A stretch of DNA of 64,000 nucleotides from Paracoccus aestuariivivens (GTDB taxonomy: Bacteria; Pseudomonadota; Alphaproteobacteria; Rhodobacterales; Rhodobacteraceae), in assembly GCF_009711225.1 (NCBI RefSeq), contig NZ_WMIE01000001.1:682001-746000 (forward strand), in the 5' to 3' direction. Position 1 is the stretch's first letter; the number at the start of each line of letters is the position of its first letter. The notes below the pieces were generated by a model. The model was not told where the DNA came from. It was given only the letters and a program-made list of their open reading frames with translations, and did not search any database. The position numbers and the translations under genes were made by a program. Below, piece after piece: positions 38,051 to 46,610 of this stretch.

Positions 38051-39738
38051 GCAACGCACCCGCCCTTCGTATCCTTGCAGGTCAGGCCGAAGGTCCGGTC
38101 CTTGCGCTGGCCGAGGGGCTAAGCTTCTGGGGTGGCGTCGATCCGGCAACGGCGCGGATCATAGATGCCCGCCACCCCAATCATGGCGCGGCAATCGCGG
38201 GAACTGTCCTGCTGATGCCGACAAGTCGGGGGTCCTGCACCGGCTCCGGCGTGATCCTTGACATGGTGCTGAATGGAAAGGCTCCGGCAGCCCTGATCTT
38301 TTCCGAGCCCGAAGACGTCGCGACATTGGGCGCAATGATCGCGGTCGAGATGTTTGATCGCGCACTTCCGGTGCTGCGTGTAACTCGGGACGAGTTGGAC
38401 CAGCTTTCGCGCCAGCCGCGACTGCGGATCGAGGCCGAAGCCATCATCGCCGGAGAACTGCGCGTCGATATCGCGCCGGATGCCCATTCGGGACTGCACC
38501 TGACCGAAGACGATCTCGCCATTGCGGATGGTCGCGATGGTGCCGCCGCCGCGCTGGCCATGCGGATCATTTGCGGCATGGCCGTGCAGCAAGGCGCGAC
38601 CGAGCTGACAGATATCTCGCGCGGGCATGTCGATGGCTGCATCTATGCCAGTCCCGCCAATCTGATCTTCGCCGAGAAGATGGAGGAATTGGGAGCCAAG
38701 GTCCGCGTTCCGACCACGATGAACGCGATCTCGGTCGACCGGAAGAACTGGCGCGACCAAGGCGTGCCCCCTGTTTTCGGCGATCCCGCCTCGAGGCTGG
38801 CCGACGCCTATGTTCGTATGGGGTGCAGACCCAGTTTCACCTGCGCGCCCTATCTGCTGGATGCCCCGCCCGAACAGGGTGAAAGCATCGCTTGGGCGGA
38901 ATCGAATGCCGTCATCTATGCCAATAGCGTGCTGGGCGCGCGGAGTCCGAAACATCCGGATTTCCTTGAATTCTGCATGGCGGTGACGGGTCGCGCCCCC
39001 TTGGCAGGTGTCTATCTGGATGCGGCCCGCAAGGCAGCCGTGGCGCTGGACTTCGATCTTCCGCCCGAAGCCGATGACGCCATCTGGCCGCTGATCGGCT
39101 ACATCGCGGGAAAAGCTGCGCCGGACCGGATCCCCCTGCTTTGCGGCTTGGCCGAAAGCCACCCACAACCCGACGATCTGAAAGCGATCTGCGCAGCATT
39201 CGGCACCACCTCCGCCGCCCCTATGCTGCATATCGAAGGCATCACTCCCGAGGCTGCATGTGCCGCAGCCTCCGATATTCCACGCATCAGGATCGGCATC
39301 GACGATCTGGCCCAAGGCTGGGCGCTGCTCAATCAAGGCCCCGAGGACATCGACCTGATCGCGATAGGAAGTCCACATGCCTCGTTGAACGAATGCCGCA
39401 AACTGGCCGACGCGTTGGCAGGACAAAAAGTGCGGATTCCGGTCATCGTAACCGCCGGACGCGCGGTGATCACGGATGCCAAGGCGGACGGGACATTCGA
39501 CGCCCTGGTCGGTAGCGGCGTGCAGATTGTGCCTGACCTGTGCTGGTGCTCGATCACCGAGCCGGTCTTTCCACCAAGCGCCCGCACGGTCATGACCAAT
39601 TCCGGCAAATACGCCCATTACGGGCCGGGTCTGTCAGGACGTGCATTGCGGTTGGGCAGCATCGCGGATTGCGTTGCCGCGGCGCTGTCCGGACGCGCGC
39701 CCTCTCGCCTTCCCACGTGGCTGAAACACCAGAACTGA
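38047..39738 (+). CDS. Aconitase X, probable cis-3-hydroxy-L-proline dehydratase
   Basis: 563 residues in one chain. The N-terminal ~135 residues are the swivel (DUF126) domain, with the [16 protein letters not shown] motif. The remainder is the catalytic DUF521 domain, with [26 protein letters not shown] and [18 protein letters not shown]; cysteines near these motifs would hold the Fe-S cluster. Single-chain bacterial AcnX enzymes dehydrate cis-3-hydroxy-L-proline to pyrroline-2-carboxylate. The reductase that would take the product to L-proline is not in the window. Confidence 0.88.
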   Translation: MSNAPALRILAGQAEGPVLALAEGLSFWGGVDPATARIIDARHPNHGAAIAGTVLLMPTSRGSCTGSGVILDMVLNGKAPAALIFSEPEDVATLGAMIAVEMFDRALPVLRVTRDELDQLSRQPRLRIEAEAIIAGELRVDIAPDAHSGLHLTEDDLAIADGRDGAAAALAMRIICGMAVQQGATELTDISRGHVDGCIYASPANLIFAEKMEELGAKVRVPTTMNAISVDRKNWRDQGVPPVFGDPASRLADAYVRMGCRPSFTCAPYLLDAPPEQGESIAWAESNAVIYANSVLGARSPKHPDFLEFCMAVTGRAPLAGVYLDAARKAAVALDFDLPPEADDAIWPLIGYIAGKAAPDRIPLLCGLAESHPQPDDLKAICAAFGTTSAAPMLHIEGITPEAACAAASDIPRIRIGIDDLAQGWALLNQGPEDIDLIAIGSPHASLNECRKLADALAGQKVRIPVIVTAGRAVITDAKADGTFDALVGSGVQIVPDLCWCSITEPVFPPSARTVMTNSGKYAHYGPGLSGRALRLGSIADCVAAALSGRAPSRLPTWLKHQN

Positions 39739-39749
39739 ACGAGGAAACG

Positions 39750-40778
39750 ATGCGCAGCAGCAAAACCGTCCATGTGATCTCGGCACATGCCGAAGGGGAA
39801 GTCGGCGACGTGATCGTGGGTGGCGTCCTGCCTCCACCCGGCGAAACGGTCTGGGAGCAAAGCCGCTGGATCGCCAAGGACAACGCGCTGCGCAACTTCG
39901 TCCTGAACGAACCCCGCGGCGGGGTCTTCCGCCACGTGAACCTGCTGGTCCCGCCAAAGCACCCCGAGGCCGACGCCGCTTTCATCATCATGGAGCCCGA
40001 AGATACGCCGCCGATGTCAGGATCGAATTCGATCTGCGTCGCGACGGTTCTGCTGGATGGCGGATTGGTCCCGATGCAGGAACCCGTCACGCAAATGGTG
40101 CTTGAGGCTCCGGGGGGGCTTGTTCGCGTTCGCGCCGATTGCCGGAATGGCAAGGCCGAACGCATCTATGTCCAGAACCTGCCAAGCTTTGCAGGCGAAC
40201 TCGACGCGCAACTCGAGGTCGAGGGACTGGGCACATTGACGGTCGATACCGCATTCGGAGGCGACAGTTTCGTCATTGTGGACGCAGCGGCGATGGGCTT
40301 CCGGCTGGAGGCCGACGAGGCCCATGACATCGCACGTCTTGGCGTCAGGATCACCGACGCCGCGAACAAGCAATTGGCCTTTCACCATCCGACCCTGCCG
40401 GACTGGAAGCACTTCTCGTTCTGTCTGTTTGCCGGACCGGTCGAGCGCGGCCCCGATGGTCTGCGCGCCAAGGCAGCCGTTGCCATTCAACCGGGCAAGG
40501 TTGACCGCTCTCCGACGGGGACGGCGCTTTCGGCGCGGATGGCCGTGCTTCATGCCCGCGGCCAGATGGGGCTGGATGACACGCTGACTGCCGTCTCGGT
40601 GATCGGCTCGACCTTTCAGGGCCGCATCCTTGGTGCCACAAAAGTCGGCGACGTCCCTGCGATCTTCCCCGAGATTTCGGGACGTGGGTGGATCACCGGC
40701 ATTCATCAACACTTGCTCGACCCCTCTGACCCTTGGCCGCAGGGCTACAGGCTGGCAGATAGCTGGGGCGCACGCTAA
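39750..40778 (+). CDS. Proline racemase-family protein with Ser/Thr active site (hydroxyproline epimerase/dehydratase-like)
   Basis: 342 residues from the ATG at 39750, 11 bp after the aconitase X stop and preceded by GAGGAAA; the open frame upstream overlaps aconitase X. The family fold is clear ([29 protein letters not shown] [23 protein letters not shown]). The two catalytic positions are Ser90 (MSGSNS) and Thr256 (SPTGT), not Cys/Cys as in epimerases. Dehydratases of the family have Cys/Thr. It is probably a trans-3-hydroxyproline dehydratase or an epimerase variant; the exact reaction is open. Confidence 0.8.
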   Translation: MRSSKTVHVISAHAEGEVGDVIVGGVLPPPGETVWEQSRWIAKDNALRNFVLNEPRGGVFRHVNLLVPPKHPEADAAFIIMEPEDTPPMSGSNSICVATVLLDGGLVPMQEPVTQMVLEAPGGLVRVRADCRNGKAERIYVQNLPSFAGELDAQLEVEGLGTLTVDTAFGGDSFVIVDAAAMGFRLEADEAHDIARLGVRITDAANKQLAFHHPTLPDWKHFSFCLFAGPVERGPDGLRAKAAVAIQPGKVDRSPTGTALSARMAVLHARGQMGLDDTLTAVSVIGSTFQGRILGATKVGDVPAIFPEISGRGWITGIHQHLLDPSDPWPQGYRLADSWGAR

Positions 40779-40815
40779 TTCCAGCATGAGAACCCCAGCG
40801 ACAGGAAACGTGTCC

Positions 40816-41520
40816 ATGACCAAGAAAACCCCGGCCCCGACAACCGAGCGAAAGCGTGGCGAAGGGGTAAAATTCGTCTACGAGATCCTGCGCGACGATA
40901 TTATCGATCTGGTGCTGCCTCCGGGCAGCCCGATCGACGAAATCCAGCTGGCCGAACGCCTGTCGATGTCGCGCACTCCGATCCGCGAGGCCTTGGTCCG
41001 GCTGGCTGGCGAAGGGTTAGTGACGACCTTGCCGAACCGCTCGACCGTGGTGTCGAATATCGACTTCCTGAACCTGCACACGTTCTTTGACGCCTTGACG
41101 CTGATGTATCGCGTGACCGGTCGCCTAGCTGCCGAATACCGGACCGAGGCCGATCTGACGATCATCCGCGCCCATCAGGCCGAATTCGCCCGTGCCGTCG
41201 CCGATCAGGATGCACTGGCCATGATCGCCACCAACCGCGAGTTTCACGCAGCCATAGCCGAGGCTGGCCGCAACCCCTATTATACAGGCCTGTTCAACCG
41301 GCTTCTGGACGAAGGGCGACGGATGTTGCGCCTTTATTATTCGTCCTTCGATGATCGCCTGCCCCAGCAATATGTCGACGAGCACGAGGACATCATCGCC
41401 GCGATCGAGGCCCACGACATCGACACGGCCGATCGCCTGTCCAGCCAGCATGCCGACCAGATCGTCCAGCAGATCCGGCAGATGATCTCGCGCGACCGCC
41501 GTCAGCAAATCGCGCTGTGA
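40816..41520 (+). CDS. GntR-family regulator, FCD type, of the hydroxyproline genes
   Basis: 234 residues from the ATG at 40816 (ACAGGAAA upstream; an ATG 10 codons earlier lacks a ribosome site). Winged HTH at residues ~18-75 (VYEILRDDIIDLVLPPGSPIDE, LSMSRTPIREALVRL), then an all-helical FCD effector domain (residues ~90-230) with metal-site His residues in the NREFHAAIAE and SSQHADQI helices. It ends the operon and probably senses a hydroxyproline catabolite. Confidence 0.9.
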   Translation: MTKKTPAPTTERKRGEGVKFVYEILRDDIIDLVLPPGSPIDEIQLAERLSMSRTPIREALVRLAGEGLVTTLPNRSTVVSNIDFLNLHTFFDALTLMYRVTGRLAAEYRTEADLTIIRAHQAEFARAVADQDALAMIATNREFHAAIAEAGRNPYYTGLFNRLLDEGRRMLRLYYSSFDDRLPQQYVDEHEDIIAAIEAHDIDTADRLSSQHADQIVQQIRQMISRDRRQQIAL

Positions 41521-41640
41521 ACCCGTAGCACGGCTGATCCGGACGATCAGTATCTCAATATTTTATATAAATTTCAATTTGTTAATCTAATTACTTATAC
41601 GATACCCTTGGATTCCCGCATTTCCTATTCGGAGACGAAG

Positions 41641-42018
41641 TTGTTTAACTTTCACCTATTCACCCGCGCCACGTACAAGGCACTTTTCCTCGCTATACTT
41701 ACCATTTGCGGCATTTGGTCGGCCCATACTGCGACAGCTGAAGGCAAAGGCCGTATCGTTAAGTGCAAACTCGTTATCGACGCCGAGGAATACATCAACG
41801 CGCCCTGTAAATTCGATCCGCGAGGCAACGACGGATCTTTCAATATCATGGCGCGAAACGGGATGTATTTTGCCGCAGTCCGTATCGAAACGCCCGGTCG
41901 GGCTTTGGGCTACTGGAACGAAGAACCGTATGCAGGGCACGCACACACAAATCTGGGCGAGTTGAAACAAGACGGGGCTTGCTGGGTCAACGACCGAGCC
42001 TCGGTTTGCGCTTGGTGA
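41641..42018 (+). CDS. Small secreted four-cysteine protein, unknown function
   Basis: 125 residues if translation starts at the TTG at 41641, which has GGAG about 7 bp upstream. A TTG at 41608 would give 136 residues. The N-terminus is a signal peptide (ALFLAILTICGIWSAHTATA). The mature part of ~90 residues holds two Cys pairs (KCKL and APCKF; GACW and SVCAW), consistent with two disulfides. Base composition is more AT-rich than the neighbours. I recognise no family. It interrupts the hydroxyproline genes between gntR and the deaminase and is followed by a terminator. Confidence 0.6.
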   Translation: MFNFHLFTRATYKALFLAILTICGIWSAHTATAEGKGRIVKCKLVIDAEEYINAPCKFDPRGNDGSFNIMARNGMYFAAVRIETPGRALGYWNEEPYAGHAHTNLGELKQDGACWVNDRASVCAW

Positions 42019-42061
42019 ACTAACCCCGCCCCGTCATTGACCAGACACTTCCATGCACTTG

Positions 42062-42092
42062 GCCCGCCACGCAAACGCGCTGGCGGGCTTTT
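42062..42092 (+). terminator. Rho-independent terminator
   Basis: GCCCGCCA (42062-42069) pairs with TGGCGGGC (42081-42088) around an 11-base loop, followed by TTTTC. It ends the transcript of the small secreted-protein gene and isolates the deaminase promoter. Confidence 0.85.
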
Positions 42093-42110
42093 CAATTCAT
42101 CGCTCAAATC

Positions 42111-42150
42111 TTGTCGACAAATAAAATACAACGTATATTGTTGTCGAGAA
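42111..42150. promoter_or_regulatory. Operator cluster upstream of the deaminase gene
   Basis: Perfect 10-bp palindrome TTGTCGACAA (42111-42120), a second near copy TTGTCGAGAA exactly 30 bp later (42141-42150), and between them the inverted repeat ACAAC-N7-GTTGT (42128-42144). AT-rich and 57-96 bp before the ATG. A likely site for the GntR regulator encoded at 40816. Confidence 0.55.
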
Positions 42151-42206
42151 TACTACCCGAATCGCGTGTTTGCGCGGCCTTTGCAAATGCTGACAGGAGA
42201 CCCTGA

Positions 42207-43169
42207 ATGAACGCCCAGATCTTTTCCGGCTGCATGCCGGCGTTGATGACCCCGTGCAAAGAAGATCGCACTCCTGATTTCGATGCTCTGGTCCGGAAGG
42301 GCAAAGAACTGATCGCGGCAGGCATGGCGGCTGTGGTCTATTGCGGATCAATGGGCGACTGGCCGCTGATCTCGGATGAAGAGCGGATGGAAGGCGTCGA
42401 GCGTCTGGTCAAAGCCGGTGTTCCGGTGATCGTCGGAACCGGCGCGATCAATACGGCCAAAGCGGTGGCTCTGGCGGCTCACGCCCAGAAGGTCGGCGCG
42501 CAGGGCCTGATGGTCATTCCGCGTGTACTGTCGCGCGGCCCCTCGGTCGCGGCGCAGCGCAGCCACTTCAAGGCGGTTCTTGCCGCTGCTCCGGACCTTC
42601 CGGCGGTTATCTATAACAGCCCCTATTACGGATTTGCGACGCGCGCCGATCTGTTCTTCGCGCTCCGCGCCGAGCATCCGAACCTTGTGGGCTTCAAGGA
42701 GTTCGGCGGGCCGGATGATCTGCGTTACGCCGCAGAAAACATCACCAGCCGCGATGACGAGGTCACGCTGATGATCGGCGTCGATACCTGCGTGTTCCAC
42801 GGCTTTGTCAATTGCGGCGCTACCGGCGCAATCACGGGCATTGGCTGCGTCCTGCCCAAGGAAGTGCTGCATCTGGTCGCGCTGTCGCAAGCCGCGGCGC
42901 GTGGCGACGTCGAGGCCCGCCAGCGTGCGCTGGAACTGGAAGCCGCGCTCGCCGTCCTGTCGTCGTTCGACGAAGGTCCGGATCTGGTGCTTTTCTTCAA
43001 GCATATGATGGTGCTCAAAGGAAACCCGGAATACACCCTTCACTTCAACGAAACCGACGCTCTGTCGGACAGCCAGCGCGGCTATGCCGAAGTGCAGTTA
43101 GGTCTTTTCGACGCATGGTATGCCGACTGGTCGCGCCAACCCGGAGCGGTCCAGAAATACGCCGCCTGA
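42207..43169 (+). CDS. Delta1-pyrroline-4-hydroxy-2-carboxylate deaminase (DHDPS family)
   Basis: 320 residues. DapA/NAL-type TIM barrel with YCGSMGDWPLIS near residue 45, the Tyr of VIYNSPYYGFATR (~138) and the Schiff-base Lys of VGFKEFGG (~165). The whole sequence closely resembles the hydroxyproline-pathway deaminase of rhizobia rather than DapA. It converts the pyrroline formed from D-hydroxyproline to alpha-ketoglutarate semialdehyde and ammonia. ACAGGAGA lies 8 bp before the ATG. It has its own operator region and terminator. Confidence 0.93.
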   Translation: MNAQIFSGCMPALMTPCKEDRTPDFDALVRKGKELIAAGMAAVVYCGSMGDWPLISDEERMEGVERLVKAGVPVIVGTGAINTAKAVALAAHAQKVGAQGLMVIPRVLSRGPSVAAQRSHFKAVLAAAPDLPAVIYNSPYYGFATRADLFFALRAEHPNLVGFKEFGGPDDLRYAAENITSRDDEVTLMIGVDTCVFHGFVNCGATGAITGIGCVLPKEVLHLVALSQAAARGDVEARQRALELEAALAVLSSFDEGPDLVLFFKHMMVLKGNPEYTLHFNETDALSDSQRGYAEVQLGLFDAWYADWSRQPGAVQKYAA

Positions 43170-43248
43170 CAGGGAAATCCCCGACGCAGCGCATAAGCCG
43201 ACGGCAAGCGGATACCCGCTTCTCCGGCTGAAGTGACGCCATAAAAAT

Positions 43249-43281
43249 GACCGACCTCTGCCCTTCCCGCAGAGGTCGGTC
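43249..43281 (+). terminator. Terminator hairpin after the deaminase gene
   Basis: GACCGACCTCTG pairs perfectly with CAGAGGTCGGTC (12-bp stem, 9-base loop), followed by GATTTGTTC. Located 79 bp after the stop. Confidence 0.8.
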
Positions 43282-43452
43282 GATTTGTTCATGATCGATG
43301 TTGATCAAAGCGACACGCCATCCTGCAACCGGCCCTAGAATTACCACGGGCATCCGAAATCAGACATAACGATTGAAAACCTCCTTGCGTGAATCCGTCC
43401 CGACATGCTTCCCTTCTCCGCGAAGGCTGAACCATCTTATCAGACGGGTATC

Positions 43453-45132
43453 ATGTCACTTATTTCCTATCTCACCGATCCTGTAGCCGCGCTTTTCATA
43501 TGCCTGGGCCTTGGACATCTGGTCGGTCGCTTGCGGATTGGCCCTGTCGCGATTGGCGGGGTGTGCGGCACACTTTTCGTGGCGCTGGCCTTTGGCCAGT
43601 TCGGCGTCCGTATCCCGAACGAACTGAAAAACGTGGCCTTCGCGCTGTTCATTTACGCGCTAGGTTTCACCGCCGGACCGCAATTCTTTTCAAACATCAG
43701 GGGTGGCGCGCGCTATGCCGTGTTTCCCCTGATCGAAGTCATCGTCGCGCTTAGCCTGACGCTTGCTGCGGTGGCGTTTTTCCAATTGGATGCCGGAACG
43801 GCAGCAGGGCTTTTCGCAGGCTCGGCAACGGAATCTGCGGTGCTGGGAACGGCGTCCGAGGCGATCTCGAAACTGGATCTTCCTGCCGTCCAATCCGAGG
43901 AAATGCTGGCCAATATCGCGACGGCCTACAGCCTGACCTATTTGTTCGGCCTGATTTCCATCGTGATTTTTGTCACCAATATCGCGCCTGCCTTGCTGGG
44001 CCGCAATCTCAAGGTCGAAGCCGAGGCACTGGCTGCCACATTGAGCGGCGATGAGGAAGGCGGCGACATCGGGGCCTTGCCCGTCATCGTCGAACGCGCC
44101 TTCGAAGCAGGTGAACTGGCTGGACAGACCCCGCGACACTTCGAGGAAACCCGTCACTGGACCGTGGTCATCCATGCGGTCAAACGCGGCGATCAGTTGC
44201 TGTTGGCCGATTTGGACTTCGTCATCGAACCCGGCGACATCGTCGTTTTGCGCGGTCGTCGCAGCACCTTGATCGCAGCCGGAAAAATGCTGGGCCGCGA
44301 GGTTCCGCTGTCAGAAGGCGTGGGCTTCCCGCTGGTTTCGGACGAGGTGATCCTGACCCGCCGCGAGGCATTTGGCCATGAATCGCGCGACTTGCGCCGT
44401 CTTGCCAATCCCGAGGAACAGCGCGGCATCTTCCTGACCCAGATCCGCCGCATGGGGCATGAAATCCCTGCTCTGCCCAAAACAATTCTTCAAGAAGGCG
44501 ATATCCTGACGCTTTACGGCCCCGCCGAAGCGGTCAAGCGGGCTGTCGCAGCACTGGGCGAACCTCTTCCTCCGGATGAGAACACCGACTTCGTCTTTCT
44601 CGGCCTTGGCATCGTGGTCGGTCTGCTGATCGGGCATCTCAGCTTCAAGATGGGTGCGCTGGATCTGACCTTGGGCTTGGGTGGCGGCGCGCTGCTTTCC
44701 GGCTTGCTGTTTGGCTGGCTGAACATGCGGTTTCCTCGCCACGGCGCTTTCCCCGAAGCAGCGGCCCATTTTGCCAAGGATTTCGGCCTAGCGGCCTTCA
44801 TCGCGGCAATCGGGCTGGGGGCCGGGCCGGATGCGATCAAACTGATCAAGGAATACGGTCTGGTCTTCCCCATTTTGGGTATCCTGCTGTCGATTGCGCC
44901 TGCATTCGTATCGCTCTTCATCGGTGCGAAGCTCATGAAAGTGCCGATGCCGATCCTGCTGGGCGCGATTGCCGGTCAGCATTGCAGTACGCCCGCGATC
45001 AGCGCCTTGGTCAATCAGGCCGGAAATACTACGCCGGTGATCGGCTACACCGTCACCTATGCCGTCGCGAACGTCCTGCTTCCCTTGACCGGACCGGTGA
45101 TTGTGAACCTTGCATTTGCCCTGACCGGCTAG
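43453..45132 (+). CDS. AAE-family transporter (aspartate:alanine exchanger type) with TrkA-C domains
   Basis: 559 residues from the ATG at 43453. An N-terminal membrane block (residues ~1-185, with LFIYALGFTAGPQFF and LFAGSATESAVLG) is followed by two soluble TrkA-C/RCK_C modules (~210-370; VVIHAVKRGDQLLLADLDFVI has its core in IEPGDIVVLRGRR). A second membrane block follows (~380-559; IAGQHCSTPAISALVNQAG). This is the AspT/YidE layout. The substrate is unknown. Its stop codon overlaps the convergent racemase-like stop within the shared tetramer CTAG. Confidence 0.88.
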   Translation: MSLISYLTDPVAALFICLGLGHLVGRLRIGPVAIGGVCGTLFVALAFGQFGVRIPNELKNVAFALFIYALGFTAGPQFFSNIRGGARYAVFPLIEVIVALSLTLAAVAFFQLDAGTAAGLFAGSATESAVLGTASEAISKLDLPAVQSEEMLANIATAYSLTYLFGLISIVIFVTNIAPALLGRNLKVEAEALAATLSGDEEGGDIGALPVIVERAFEAGELAGQTPRHFEETRHWTVVIHAVKRGDQLLLADLDFVIEPGDIVVLRGRRSTLIAAGKMLGREVPLSEGVGFPLVSDEVILTRREAFGHESRDLRRLANPEEQRGIFLTQIRRMGHEIPALPKTILQEGDILTLYGPAEAVKRAVAALGEPLPPDENTDFVFLGLGIVVGLLIGHLSFKMGALDLTLGLGGGALLSGLLFGWLNMRFPRHGAFPEAAAHFAKDFGLAAFIAAIGLGAGPDAIKLIKEYGLVFPILGILLSIAPAFVSLFIGAKLMKVPMPILLGAIAGQHCSTPAISALVNQAGNTTPVIGYTVTYAVANVLLPLTGPVIVNLAFALTG

Positions 45133-45791
45133 GAACCGGTCCGGCCCATCGACGCCATCGCGGCAGCAAGATGGGCCGAAGCCTCTACCCCGTCGATCAG
45201 TTTCAACGAAACCAAATGCTCAAGCTTCGGCTTGAGCGTTGCCATTCCTGCACAGCCCAGAATGGCGACCTGCGCGCCCTCGGTATCGGCAGCATCGCGG
45301 ATGACCTCGGCCAAACGATTGCAGACCGCGTCACCGCCCGCTTCGACCGTCAGCACCGACAGGTCCGACGCCCGGACCGAGGTGCAAAGCCCGCCATACC
45401 CCGTGCGGTGAACGTTCTGTTCGATGACCGGAACCGAGACCTGCAGGGTCGTCACAATCGCATATGGCAAACCCAGCAATGTCGCGGTCGCACAGGCGGC
45501 TTGACCGATCCCCAGAACCGGACAATGCGCGGCTGCCCGCATTTCCTCCAAGCCCGTATCGTCGAAGCAGGCTATGATGATTGCGTCCGCGCCAAGCGAC
45601 TTCGCCGCCGGCAGTTGCGCCATGAGGCCCGAAACCGCCGCCATCCCGTCCTCGGGGCCTTGGATCGCAGGCGGCGCGCCGTGGTTGGTCCAGCCAATGA
45701 TCTCGGCCCGAGGCAAGGTTTTCCGGGCAACGTCAACAATGCTTGTGGTCATATGTTCGGATGAATTCGGGTTAAGGTACAGAAGCCGCAT
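45129..45791 (-). CDS. Asp/Glu/hydantoin racemase-family protein
   Basis: 220 residues from the ATG at 45791. LYLNPNSSEHMT at the N-terminus is the hallmark of the hydantoin racemase group. The two catalytic cysteines are in IIACFDDTGLEE (residue ~75) and AILGCAGMA (~185). Its ATG overlaps the stop of the upstream permease by one base (TGATG), so it is the last gene of the PotABCD-like operon. The transported compound is therefore likely an amino acid or hydantoin derivative whose stereocentre is inverted. Substrate not determinable. Confidence 0.87.
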   Translation of the reverse strand: MRLLYLNPNSSEHMTTSIVDVARKTLPRAEIIGWTNHGAPPAIQGPEDGMAAVSGLMAQLPAAKSLGADAIIIACFDDTGLEEMRAAAHCPVLGIGQAACATATLLGLPYAIVTTLQVSVPVIEQNVHRTGYGGLCTSVRASDLSVLTVEAGGDAVCNRLAEVIRDAADTEGAQVAILGCAGMATLKPKLEHLVSLKLIDGVEASAHLAAAMASMGRTGS

Positions 45792-46609
45792 CAGCTGGCC
45801 CGCCGCGCGCGACGTTTTCCCAAGATCCAAAGCGTGCCAAGAAACACGAGGATCATCACCAGCGAAAAGACCGTGGTCAGCGTCCCCAGTGCATAGATCA
45901 CCGGCTTGGTGACATTGGTCGTCATACCGAAGATCTCGAGCGGCAATGTGTTGTGACTGCCCGCCGTCAGCAGAGTGCGCGCAAACTCGTCATAGGAAAG
46001 CGAGAAGCCGAACAGCGCCACCCCAATGACCGAAGGCGCGATGATCGGCAGAACGACGTGCCGGATGGTCTGCCAAGCCGTTGCGCCTTGGTCGCGGGCA
46101 GCTTCTTCGAAGCGTTTGTCGAAGCGGTTGAACACCGCGAACATGATCAACAGGCCGAATGGCAGCGTCCATGTCAGTTGCGCGCCGAAACCCGACGTCG
46201 CCCAATAAACCTTGGCTCCGACCTGATTGAAGATCAGCCCCACCCCGAGCGACACGAGGATCGACGGGATCACCAGCGAAGCAATCGTCAGATAGAACAA
46301 CACGCCCGAGCCCGCGAATTTCTTGCGGAATGCCAGACCGGCCATGACCGAGATGACCACGGTAGCCACCATCACCATCAGACCCAGCGCGAATGATCGG
46401 CGGAACGCACCCCAGATGTCGCCCACGGCCTGCTGCTCGAACAGATTGTGGAACCAGTAGGTCGAGACGCCATTCATCGGGAAGGTCAGCCCGCCCTGCG
46501 GGCCCTGAAAGCTGAGAATGCCGATGGTGATCGTCGGGCCGTACAGGAAGATCACGAACAGGATAAAGAAGGCAGTCAGCCAATAGAAGCTGCGCGGACG
46601 GGGTTCCAT
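45791..46609 (-). CDS. ABC transporter permease, PotC type
   Basis: 272 residues, six membrane segments. The EAA loop EEAARDQGATAWQTIRHVVLP (core residues ~165-180) is the ATPase-contact motif of spermidine/putrescine-type permeases. It starts 1 bp after the stop of the other permease. It forms the heterodimeric channel of the operon. Confidence 0.92.
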   Translation of the reverse strand: MEPRPRSFYWLTAFFILFVIFLYGPTITIGILSFQGPQGGLTFPMNGVSTYWFHNLFEQQAVGDIWGAFRRSFALGLMVMVATVVISVMAGLAFRKKFAGSGVLFYLTIASLVIPSILVSLGVGLIFNQVGAKVYWATSGFGAQLTWTLPFGLLIMFAVFNRFDKRFEEAARDQGATAWQTIRHVVLPIIAPSVIGVALFGFSLSYDEFARTLLTAGSHNTLPLEIFGMTTNVTKPVIYALGTLTTVFSLVMILVFLGTLWILGKRRARRAS

Positions 46610-46610
46610 G

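Noticed and set aside
38119-39618. 499-codon leftward ORF inside aconitase X
   Set aside because: Antisense shadow; it has no recognisable motif and the aconitase X frame has strong domain evidence.
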